Shown: in pieces, positions 15,401 through 21,605 of the stretch
Layout: each line of letters starts with the position of its first letter
Position numbering within the stretch: the stretch's first letter is position 1
Assembly (NCBI GenBank): GCA_045606685.1
Contig: JAZUSJ010000049.1
Location: 1-21,605 of the forward strand
Origin: SVQP01 sp045606685
GTDB taxonomy: Bacteria; Bacillota; Clostridia; Oscillospirales; CAG-272
DNA length: 21,605 nt
Direction of reading: 5' to 3'
Notes under the pieces: generated by a model
What the model saw: only the letters and a program-made list of their open reading frames with translations
Told to the model about the DNA's origin: nothing
Databases searched by the model: none
Program-made: the position numbers and the translations under genes

Positions 15401-17849
15401 CCACAGCACCACCCAGCACGTGGCCGGGGATCAGATTACCCGAAAGCAGCGTCATTTGCGTGGCATTTTCCAAGGGCTTGCCGTCATACACCTTGCTGCC
15501 GCTTGACGACTGCACCTTGATGGGGATGGGCGTGACGGTCAGCTTGCCCGAAACGGTCTTGATCTCAAAGTTGGCCGTGACCACCTTTCCCTGCCTATCC
15601 GTGACCACGATATCGGTAAAGCCCACAGGGGTTGTTCCCGCGTCGGTGCGCGATCCTGTCAACGTATAGCTGACGCGGTAGCCGTCAGCGCCCCACTTGA
15701 TCTTGACGTCAGCGGGGGAAAATCTGTCGGTCGAGAGCGGCGTGCCGTCATATTGCTTGGTGGCATCGGGCGCGGTCAGCTGCAGGCTGATGCCCTCGAT
15801 CTTAATGGTATTGCCCGAGAATGAAAACAGATAATTGTGCGTTCTGTCCGCACCGCTGCCGTCATCCAGCACCACGGAAATATATTCCTCGGGAATGGTA
15901 TACGTGTAAGATCCCGCCTCCACGGGAGCGGCCACGATCTGTCCGTTTTTGGTATAAACGATGGTATCCAGCACGTTTGGTGCAAATCTGACCACGTGTC
16001 CCTTACCCTCGTAGTTTTCAATCATCTGGTTATATCCGTCAGGCCACGGAGCCGTGACCTTTTGGCCGTTATACTGAATGGAAATGGGATCGAATTTGAT
16101 ATTCACCGTGCGCTTGGCCACGGTCAGCTTTCCCTCGCCCGTCAAACCGCTTGCATACCAATCGGTTGCATCCACCGCTGCGCCAAGCCCCTCTTTGTGC
16201 ATGATGCGGTACTGCACGCTGTACGTTCCCTCGCCTGCGTCGGTCAAGGATCCCTGCGTGCCTGTGATCTCAATATAGTCACCCTCATACAGCGTGCCGC
16301 CCACCACGTTCAGCAGCGTATCCGCGCCGTACTGCGCAGGATCCAGCGGCTTTGCATCGTAGGTTTTGAACAAAGGCTCCGGCGCAAGGCGCAAAATCGC
16401 ACCCTTTTCAACGGTCAGCGTGCCGTACTCTACGCTCAGATCGTAATTTTTGGTCACGTTCTTGCCATCCGACGAGAAAATCTCATATTCCACCACGTTG
16501 ACGCAGCTGCCCGGCACGGTCTGCGACGCGGCCTTTTTGACCTTGACGCTATGTCCCGGCCCAAGGCTGCCGCTCATAACGCGGAAATCGGTATAGCTTT
16601 GCGGCTTGCCGTTATAGATCAGTCCCTGGCTGTCACGCGTGCGCAGCTCCAGCTTGCGCGGCTTGACGGTCAAAGAGCCGAATGAGTAGGTAATTTTATA
16701 GTTTTTGGTCACATCACGTCCCCCGGACATGATCTGCAGCTGCACCTTGTTCTCCACGGGACGGCTTGTGACCTCGGTGATGCCCGTTTTTGCGGTGCGC
16801 ACCAGATTGATGGTTTGCCCCGAGGCAACGCTGCCCTCCTTGACGGTATACTGACCTGTGTGCTGCATCTGCCCCGTGTACTCAAGTGTGACGTCGGGCG
16901 TGGTGACGTGCAGCGTGCGTGGCTCGATGATGATTTTGCACGCATCGACCTTGATATCGTAATATGAGGTGCGATCCTGTCCCGCGCTTGATTGCACGGT
17001 GACGCGCACATTATTGTTATGTCTGCCCACGTCGCTGGGTGCATTGACCGAGACGACGAAAATTTTGTCCTGATCGAGCAACGAGCCGGACGTGATCTGA
17101 TACGAGGAGGTGCTGATGCTCTTGCCGTCGTATATCTTGGTGATATTGACAGGCTTTCCCTTCTTGATCTCGTCGGCAACCACCACGGTCATCTGCCGTT
17201 TTTTGACCTTGACCGTTCCGCTGCCGCCCTGCAGCACGTAGCCTGCGGTGACATCGTTGCCCTCGCGGTCACGAATGACCACAGAGCCCACGTCCACGTA
17301 CACGCTCATGCCGCCTCTGCCGTCATATTCGTAAAAGGCAGCGGACGCTACCTCTACCGAATGTCCCTTGGCCAAGGCCGAGGACGGGATCTCCCAATGC
17401 TTGCCGTACACGGGCTGCTCCCCGTACGGCACCGAAGCACCCGTTTTGGCTCTCGGGCGCAAGGTCACGTCGCGGCGGTACAGCACGACCGTACCTTCCT
17501 CGCTGTAGATCTTTTTGCCAAAAAAGCCCTTGGTAATGACCGCACGCACGCGGTACTCGCCCGGTGCGGTGGGCTGCTCATCCGTCCAGGAGTCGCTGCC
17601 CGGACGCGCATACTCGCACCGATACGTGCCGAACAGCACAAAGCAATCATACTTTGGCTTGTCGCCAAACGCAACCGTTTTGCTCTCCAGCGTATAGTCA
17701 CCGAAGTAAATTCCGCGCAGCAAGAGATAGCCAAGCGTTGCGATCGCTGCTATGATCAGCAAAACGATCGCGCACTTGACGCATATTTTGAATATTCTGG
17801 CCGCGGGGAGATACCCTCTGACCTTTTTCTCATATGCCTCGTACATCAT
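12489..17849 (-). CDS. Giant membrane-anchored YDG-repeat surface protein
   Basis: This 1786-residue protein has a short basic cytoplasmic N-terminus, one membrane helix (about 26-44) and a long extracellular chain. After a divergent first domain (about 50-125, with APGEYRVRAVITKG), about 18 Ig-like repeats of 80-100 residues follow. Each starts with a strand, then (K)xYDGxxL or a variant such as YNG or YTG. The middle reads LxxGHxxxxxFxGSQTEVG, then DxxGxDVTxNY, and the repeat ends GTLTVxPR. The pattern resembles the YDG/MBG bacterial surface-repeat families. A shortened copy forms the C-terminus. There is no LPXTG signal, so the helix is the anchor. It starts 27 bp after the transglutaminase-like gene with GGAGAAG upstream. 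Adhesive, scaffold or substrate roles are inference. Confidence 0.9.
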   Translation of the reverse strand: MMYEAYEKKVRGYLPAARIFKICVKCAIVLLIIAAIATLGYLLLRGIYFGDYTLESKTVAFGDKPKYDCFVLFGTYRCEYARPGSDSWTDEQPTAPGEYRVRAVITKGFFGKKIYSEEGTVVLYRRDVTLRPRAKTGASVPYGEQPVYGKHWEIPSSALAKGHSVEVASAAFYEYDGRGGMSVYVDVGSVVIRDREGNDVTAGYVLQGGSGTVKVKKRQMTVVVADEIKKGKPVNITKIYDGKSISTSSYQITSGSLLDQDKIFVVSVNAPSDVGRHNNNVRVTVQSSAGQDRTSYYDIKVDACKIIIEPRTLHVTTPDVTLEYTGQMQHTGQYTVKEGSVASGQTINLVRTAKTGITEVTSRPVENKVQLQIMSGGRDVTKNYKITYSFGSLTVKPRKLELRTRDSQGLIYNGKPQSYTDFRVMSGSLGPGHSVKVKKAASQTVPGSCVNVVEYEIFSSDGKNVTKNYDLSVEYGTLTVEKGAILRLAPEPLFKTYDAKPLDPAQYGADTLLNVVGGTLYEGDYIEITGTQGSLTDAGEGTYSVQYRIMHKEGLGAAVDATDWYASGLTGEGKLTVAKRTVNIKFDPISIQYNGQKVTAPWPDGYNQMIENYEGKGHVVRFAPNVLDTIVYTKNGQIVAAPVEAGSYTYTIPEEYISVVLDDGSGADRTHNYLFSFSGNTIKIEGISLQLTAPDATKQYDGTPLSTDRFSPADVKIKWGADGYRVSYTLTGSRTDAGTTPVGFTDIVVTDRQGKVVTANFEIKTVSGKLTVTPIPIKVQSSSGSKVYDGKPLENATQMTLLSGNLIPGHVLGGAVDTDYVTDVGTHTNENVIPKVYTATGQDVSRNYQITLNPGKYTVTPAPLHIEAPLVTGEYAGKSYAGTCDGTAQAEGLAPGQRVELDVVSDGVVLGLHPMQITGCRIVDARGQDKSQNYNISYTDGELMIVPRRITVITGSSMVSYENAPALNHQITVGGSGLIEGHDIRAAFTSEEGIFEIGSTSNSLESIRIVDKDGRDVTEYYEISTQWGTLRVRPIEITLQTGSETKDMYDGLPILAPYYQKTKGQFLEGHTLYVKYLYDQGVSDVGQWKNELSQIRVLDEDGRDVSYMYAFTVDAGILEITHQYTLPMRSESAQKVYDGQALSAPSYELLGEILPGHRIDRVNPVSMTRVGTVKNNLTLVILDEDGRDVSRNYHFAYDEDACGELVVTPAALSITVGHVEPFYNGTPSLSIPQEQLQYEGLVPGERIMLSVRVESPEIGAKTTAELQWPRIYNASGTDVTDCYDITVDEQALDVSVVPAPLTLYLPDRYTKEYDGQIVRMEDAGYRTIGLAQGHSVVYIATEADSHPGLYTLEFRQYTVYDASGEDVTDNYTVTAHSCTVNIYHKYIKLTSESASRHYNGQELICHELKKYTIKGDFTVDVVFTGSQTEVGSSPNTFEVRVFDAEGNDVTEYCNISKSFGTLEVWDQIELELSSGSATKIYDGNPLVCHELSKYKLPEGYSQEVVFTGERTEAGESENTFEVIIFDGEGNDVTASFAVHKKYGTLTVLANASDYVLTLRSESASKTYDGSALTCHDLAPYELPEGFVLDVEFTGEQTEIGSSANTFTARAYNEAGQELTIVYEYGILEVSLEITVTAYEKTFTYDGTEKNCEEDDFWTQGLPENFTVDVIFGEGLTVTGSKDVEIKDVRVYDANGNDITDKCELTVNTAKLTVLPRTLTVYVYGQSADSIAPVQGSLVEGHSMFAEYGENGKCYIEITDQSGALVYSNRGDSPIKYVLYDVIIQYG
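12720..17475 (-). repeat. Array of about 18 YDG-type Ig-like protein repeats
   Basis: The repeats run head to tail through almost the whole protein. The best-conserved parts are YDG, the GH after a short strand, the G(S/E)xTExG turn, the DVTxxY motif and the terminal GTLTV strand. Most copies have diverged widely. Copies 15-17 (about residues 1385-1630, plus-strand 12960-13697) are clearly closer to one another and share a CH(E/D)L motif after YDG or YNG. Several copies have drifted signatures such as YENAP or YAG. Copy boundaries are approximate and were read by eye. Confidence 0.85.
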
Positions 17850-17876
17850 AAAATCTTCTCCGGTTGATTGTTTGGT

Positions 17877-20800
17877 TTACGGAGCCAGTACCGTCAGGGT
17901 TCCCGACTCTATGGTGATCTGATAATTGGCGGTGGTGTCACGCCCCTGTCCGTCCACGATCTGAATGGCCGTGACCACAGCCTCGCTGACGCCTACGTTG
18001 GTCTGGCTGCCCGTGATCTGATAGGAGGCGATCCGCTCTCCCTCGATCGGTCTGCCATCGGCCAGCGTAAAGCCCTCCACGCGCAGCTCCTTGCCGTCAT
18101 AGGTCTTGGTCGCGCTGTCGGTGATAATGGTCATGCGCACGGGCTGTACGCGCAGCACGCCTGCGTGTATGCGCACGTCGTAAAGGCTTGTCACGTCGTT
18201 ACCCTCCTTGTCCAGCACCGCGTAGGTGGGCTGGTTGGAGATCGCACCCGTATTGGTGATCGTGGGCATGGTGTACTCCAGTCTGTGTCCGCGCGCCTCA
18301 AGTGCTGCCTGATCGTAAGTCAGCTCGGGAGCGGACAGCGCCTGCCCGTCGTAGGTCTTGGTGGCACTCTCGGTGCTGATGGTCAGCTCGTACATGTAGA
18401 CCTTGAGCGTGCCTTGATTGGTATGGATCAGGAAATTGCCCGTTACGTCGTTGCCGTCCTTGTCGGTCACGCGCACGTCGGATATCGCATTGATGCTTTG
18501 TCCAACCTCGGTCTGCGAACCCGAAACGGTGGCCGTCACGGTATACGTATCTCCAAGATCGGTGTTTTTGAACACGTAGGTAAAGCGCGGATCGGTCAGT
18601 TCAAGGCCGTCGTATTCCTTTTTGGCCGAGGCTGCAGACACGGTCAGCGAAGGGGCTCTGACCTCAATGACGCCATCCTTGACCACGTACTGATACTGAT
18701 CCGTGACGTCGTTGCCCTGACCGTCCTCGATCCTGATCTTCTTGATGGTGGAAACACTCTCGCCCACCTCTGTCCTCGAGCCTTGCACCTCCACGTACGC
18801 AAGCACGTGTCCGGGCTGCAGGCTGCCCTGCGAGAGAATGACGTTTTCCGCACCTGCAGAATAGGGCTTGCCGGTATAATAGCCCATAACCTTGATCAGC
18901 GAGAATACCAGCGTATTCTCGTCAACCACGCCGCCCGCTGCGGGCGTGGGATCAATGCGCACCCAGCCAAGTCCCGTGACGAACACCTCAACCCACGCGT
19001 GCGCATCCGCGCCCTTGACCTCTGTCCAGCCCTGGGTGGTTGCATAGGTGCTGTAGCCCACCACGTAACGCGCGGGGATGCCCAGCGTGCGGTACATAAG
19101 CGTTGCCGCACTTGCAAAATGACGGCACACGCCGCTCTTGGATTCGGTCAAAAAGTAGATCACCTCGTCCTCTCCCTCGGGGCAAGGCGAATATTCCATC
19201 TCATACTCTGCAGCCGAGCGCACAAAGGACGCCACGTCCTCAATGATGGAAAGGCGGTTGGCCTTCAGGCCGTTTTGTGCCGCGATCTGCTCAAGAGCCG
19301 CCTTGGTGGAGGCGGGAACATCCAGATATTGCGCATACACAAAAGCGGTGTACGCCTTCATCTGCTCGTCATTGACACCAAGCGCCGCATAGCGCAACGC
19401 TTCCATATAAGAATAATTCCAGGTATAACCGCCCAGCGTATACGCGCGGGCAGAGGGGGAGAGCATCACATCGCTCTCTGCCCCCTCAGGGCCTTGCGCG
19501 ACGTAGTTGGGAATCAGATACTGATTTCCAAAGATCTCAATGTCGTAAAATATCTCGGGCAATCCGTTCTTGGCAAGCGCCAAGCCCGTGCTGTACAGCA
19601 TATTGGACGACGCGGACGGATATGCCGCAGCCTCGCCCCAGCCCCAGTTGCCCGCACTTTCGCGGAACGAATAATTGCCGTAGCTCTTCCAGCGCAGATA
19701 CACTCTGCCGCCGCTCTGCGCCCAGATGCGCGCGGCTATGGCGTCCTGATTCTGCACGTCGTTATCCAGGCTGCCATCATCCCCGATCTCGCCACCCGTT
19801 GAGGGCGCGGTATCGTACACCTCCAGCGTTCCGTACTCGTATTCCACATCATAGCGGTAGGTCACATCCTCGCCCGTTGCGCGGTCGATGATGGCCACCG
19901 TAAAGGTGTTGTCCGAAAAACCGATCTCGGTCTGCGAGCCTGTAAAGTAAGCCTCGATCTCGTGTCCTGCGGCAAGCATGCCGTCCGTGATCACGTACTG
20001 CTCGCACACCAACGCATCGCCCGTATAGGGGGCGGATTTTGAGCCGGAGGAAATGATCAGCTTTTCCAAATGATCTCGGTCAATGCCGTGGAAGAGCGTG
20101 ATCTCGTAATTCTGCGTCACTTCCTTGAACTCCTGCGTGGGATCGAAAACATCGACCTGCGTATCAAAGATCCTCGCATCATACAGGATATATTCCACCG
20201 TGCTTTCGGCATTGAGCGTAGCATCGACCTGTACGGTCAGCTCATGCCCCTCCACCAAAGAGCCCTTGGTAATATAAAACTTGCCGTCGGGCAAAATATC
20301 GCCCGAAAAATGCTTGATACAGGGGCTGGCAGAGATCTCGATGGGACGCGGCTTGACGGTCAGCGTACCCACGCGCACCGAAATATCGTAATACCCCGAA
20401 GCATCGCCGCCCACACTGCCGTCTGCATACGCGTTGCGCACGTATACCGTGATGTTGTTGGTCACCTCGCCTACGTTCGTAATGCTTGCAGGGAAGCTGA
20501 CGTCCAGCAAATGCTCATCCAGCACGCTGCCCTCCACCGTATATGACTCATATCGCAGCGGCTCTCCGTCATAGACCTTGCTTGCACCGTAGGAGGTCAC
20601 GGTCAGGGGGCGTTTGTTGACGGTCAGCGTGCCGTACAGGTAAGAAACCGAGAAATTGCGGTCTGCCAGACGGCCTTCTTGGTCGCGAATGGTCACGGTA
20701 AAGGTGTTTTGCGACGTACCCGGAACCAGCTGTGAGCCGGAAAACGTAGCGTTTACCTTATATCCGGAGGGAACCTTTCCCGCAGCCTCGTCCCAAAATT

Positions 20801-21227
20801 CATACATCAGGGGCGTGCCGTCGTATACCTTATGCGTATCTCCCGATTTCAGTACCAGCTTGCAGGGTGTTACGGTCAGCTTGCCGGAACGCGTTTCAAT
20901 TTCATAATGATTGGTCACGTCCGCGCCGATGCCGTCCACGATCTTGATCGTCACAGCGTTTTCGCTCACACCCGCATTGGTCTGCTTGGCATCAAATTCG
21001 GCCACGATCTTGTGTCCTCTTTTCAGCGTTCCCTTTTTGAGCGTATATTCGTGGCATTCCAAGGGCTCACCGTCAAATTCCTTTTCAGCGCTGGCGGCCA
21101 CAATGACCAGCTCGGAAGGTCTTGTATCGATCACGCCCGTGACGATCAGACCCATATAGATAGCCAACAGCATGACAATGCCAAGCACCGCGCTGCCGAT
21201 CAGCACGGTTGAAGATTTTCTGTTCAT
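17877..21227 (-). CDS. Membrane-anchored YDG-repeat protein with central transglutaminase-like domain
   Basis: This 1116-residue protein has a basic N-terminus, one membrane helix (about 8-33), five YDG-type repeats (about 37-470), a central enzymatic region (about 472-768) and four more repeats (about 770-1116). The central part carries RVYLRWKSYGNYS, like the outer region of TgpA-type transglutaminases, followed by the core: SGVCRHFA (Cys701), GADAHAWVEVF (His743) and GWVRIDPTP (Asp759). The triad is complete, so activity as a transglutaminase or cysteine peptidase is plausible; the substrate is unknown. AAAGGAG precedes the ATG. The next gene downstream, 27 bp away, encodes a giant protein with the same repeats, which may be its partner or substrate. 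Confidence 0.92.
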   Translation of the reverse strand: MNRKSSTVLIGSAVLGIVMLLAIYMGLIVTGVIDTRPSELVIVAASAEKEFDGEPLECHEYTLKKGTLKRGHKIVAEFDAKQTNAGVSENAVTIKIVDGIGADVTNHYEIETRSGKLTVTPCKLVLKSGDTHKVYDGTPLMYEFWDEAAGKVPSGYKVNATFSGSQLVPGTSQNTFTVTIRDQEGRLADRNFSVSYLYGTLTVNKRPLTVTSYGASKVYDGEPLRYESYTVEGSVLDEHLLDVSFPASITNVGEVTNNITVYVRNAYADGSVGGDASGYYDISVRVGTLTVKPRPIEISASPCIKHFSGDILPDGKFYITKGSLVEGHELTVQVDATLNAESTVEYILYDARIFDTQVDVFDPTQEFKEVTQNYEITLFHGIDRDHLEKLIISSGSKSAPYTGDALVCEQYVITDGMLAAGHEIEAYFTGSQTEIGFSDNTFTVAIIDRATGEDVTYRYDVEYEYGTLEVYDTAPSTGGEIGDDGSLDNDVQNQDAIAARIWAQSGGRVYLRWKSYGNYSFRESAGNWGWGEAAAYPSASSNMLYSTGLALAKNGLPEIFYDIEIFGNQYLIPNYVAQGPEGAESDVMLSPSARAYTLGGYTWNYSYMEALRYAALGVNDEQMKAYTAFVYAQYLDVPASTKAALEQIAAQNGLKANRLSIIEDVASFVRSAAEYEMEYSPCPEGEDEVIYFLTESKSGVCRHFASAATLMYRTLGIPARYVVGYSTYATTQGWTEVKGADAHAWVEVFVTGLGWVRIDPTPAAGGVVDENTLVFSLIKVMGYYTGKPYSAGAENVILSQGSLQPGHVLAYVEVQGSRTEVGESVSTIKKIRIEDGQGNDVTDQYQYVVKDGVIEVRAPSLTVSAASAKKEYDGLELTDPRFTYVFKNTDLGDTYTVTATVSGSQTEVGQSINAISDVRVTDKDGNDVTGNFLIHTNQGTLKVYMYELTISTESATKTYDGQALSAPELTYDQAALEARGHRLEYTMPTITNTGAISNQPTYAVLDKEGNDVTSLYDVRIHAGVLRVQPVRMTIITDSATKTYDGKELRVEGFTLADGRPIEGERIASYQITGSQTNVGVSEAVVTAIQIVDGQGRDTTANYQITIESGTLTVLAP
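17880..18930 (-). repeat. C-terminal block of four YDG-type repeats
   Basis: Four repeats follow the enzymatic domain. The first, just after the transglutaminase core, is degenerate with YYTGKPYS. The others begin KKEYDGLEL, TKTYDGQAL and TKTYDGKEL. The last ends at the stop with GTLTVLAP, so the chain finishes on a complete repeat with no sorting signal. Confidence 0.85.
18930..19290 (-). other. Transglutaminase-like catalytic core
   Basis: This stretch encodes residues from about 646 to 766 of the larger protein. Cys701 is encoded at 19125-19127, His743 at 18999-19001 and Asp759 lies sixteen residues further on. The order and flanking sequence (GVCRHFASAATLMYRTLGIP, then AHAWVEVF, then DPTP) match the bacterial transglutaminase core, in which Cys, His and Asp form the triad. 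Confidence 0.93.
19811..21117 (-). repeat. N-terminal block of five YDG-type repeats
   Basis: Five repeats separate the membrane helix from the catalytic region. Signatures are EKEFDGEPL, HKVYDGTPL, SKVYDGEPL, the degenerate KHFSGDIL and SAPYTGDAL. Copies one and five contain a Cys after the signature (LECHEY and LVCEQY), echoing the CHEL motif in the neighbouring giant protein. Confidence 0.85.
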
Positions 21228-21260
21228 CTCGGACTCCTTTCGGGGAATTTTTTTGTACCG

Positions 21261-21370
21261 GGATCTCGCCCCTAAGATCCTTCGCAGCGCAGCCCTTGCC
21301 TGTCATTCTTGAGCGAAGCGAAGAATCTTGGCACGGGCTGCTTGCTCGAGGATGACAGGGGCGAGATGGC
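21261..21370. repeat. Nested inverted-repeat (MITE- or REP-like) intergenic element
   Basis: The element is bounded by ATCTCGCCCC (21263-21272) and its exact complement (21358-21367). Inside, CCTGTCATTCTTGAGC (21299-21314) pairs with GCTCGAGGATGACAGG (21344-21359) with two G-U type mismatches. AAGATCCTTCGC (21274-21285) can pair with 21318-21329, and GCAGCCCTTGCC (21289-21300) with 21330-21341, each with one mismatch. The GAGCGAAGCGAAGAATCTT core resembles dispersed repeats known from many bacterial genomes. It starts 3 bp from the stop of the right-hand gene. It may act as a transcript-end hairpin or attenuator. Confidence 0.8.
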
Positions 21371-21605
21371 TTACGCCGCTCTCTCAAATCTGCGCAAGTA
21401 TTCCTTGCACAGCTTCATGCGGTCATAGCCAAACAGCTCGTCAAGATAGTTGCAAAGCCCCTCTACGCTGTTTCGCACGTAGATCGGGTTTTGCGCCTCC
21501 AGCTTTCTGAACACCTTTTTGGACAGGATATCGTCCAATGCGTCCAGCTCGTCACCGCCGCAGGCTAAGTATACCGGAATATACTGCCTGATCTGCTTCA
21601 TGATT
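21371..21605 (-). CDS. C-terminal part of an unrecognised protein running off the window
   Basis: Only the last 78 or so codons are visible; the frame stays open to the window edge, so an internal Met at 21601 need not be the start. The visible part is helical and charged, with LDDILSKKVFRKLEAQNP, YVRNSVEGLCNYLDELFG and CKEYLRRFE, and ends in ERAA. It loosely recalls the C-terminal helical segment of some McrB-like AAA ATPases, but no catalytic motif is present to confirm this. It lies upstream, on the same strand, of the surface-protein pair, separated by the inverted-repeat element. Confidence 0.65.
   Translation of the reverse strand, partial: IMKQIRQYIPVYLACGGDELDALDDILSKKVFRKLEAQNPIYVRNSVEGLCNYLDELFGYDRMKLCKEYLRRFERAA

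Noticed and set aside
17868..19802. A 644-codon open frame on the plus strand opposite the transglutaminase-like gene, and other long antisense frames at 12570-13574, 13632-14849 and 15837-16685
   Set aside because: They lie opposite well-supported repeat proteins, show no domain, and are rich in His, Arg, Gly and Val as expected when GC-rich repeated codons are read backwards.

Overview
The window reads as a chromosomal segment of a GC-rich, spore-forming member of the Clostridia (Bacillota), probably an uncultured anaerobe. The left 12.4 kb is a tight plus-strand run of housekeeping genes that follows the Bacillus subtilis block remA-gmk-rpoZ-coaBC-priA-def-fmt-rsmB-rlmN-prpC-prkC-rsgA-rpe-thiN-spoVM. 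Present here, in order, are remA, rpoZ, priA, def, fmt, a YugP-type zinc metallopeptidase, rsmB, rlmN, a kinase-less PASTA protein, rsgA, thiN, a 25-codon spoVM and ygiQ. Missing from their expected slots are gmk, coaBC, prpC, the kinase part of prkC, and rpe. The genes serve replication restart (PriA), transcription (omega, RemA), protein N-terminal formylation and deformylation (Fmt, Def), ribosome modification and assembly (RsmB, RlmN, RsgA), thiamine cofactor supply (ThiN) and spore coat assembly (SpoVM). Most gaps are short, and two gene pairs overlap.

A strong hairpin terminator (about 12434-12475) separates this block from a convergent minus-strand region. That region holds two very large surface proteins, transcribed right to left. 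The first (21227 to 17877, 1116 aa) has an N-terminal membrane anchor and nine Ig-like repeats with a YDG signature. Inserted between repeats five and six is a transglutaminase-like domain with an intact Cys701-His743-Asp759 triad. The second (17849 to 12489, 1786 aa) starts 27 bp later, has its own N-terminal membrane anchor, and consists almost entirely of about 18 more copies of the same repeat plus a terminal degenerate copy. They look like one two-gene unit: an anchored enzyme and an anchored fibre built from the same module. This is the best candidate in the window for an undescribed system.

At the right edge, a nested inverted-repeat element of about 110 bp (21261-21370), of the kind dispersed in many bacterial genomes, lies between the surface genes and the 3' end of another minus-strand gene that runs off the window. 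No rRNA, tRNA, CRISPR array or insertion sequence was seen.
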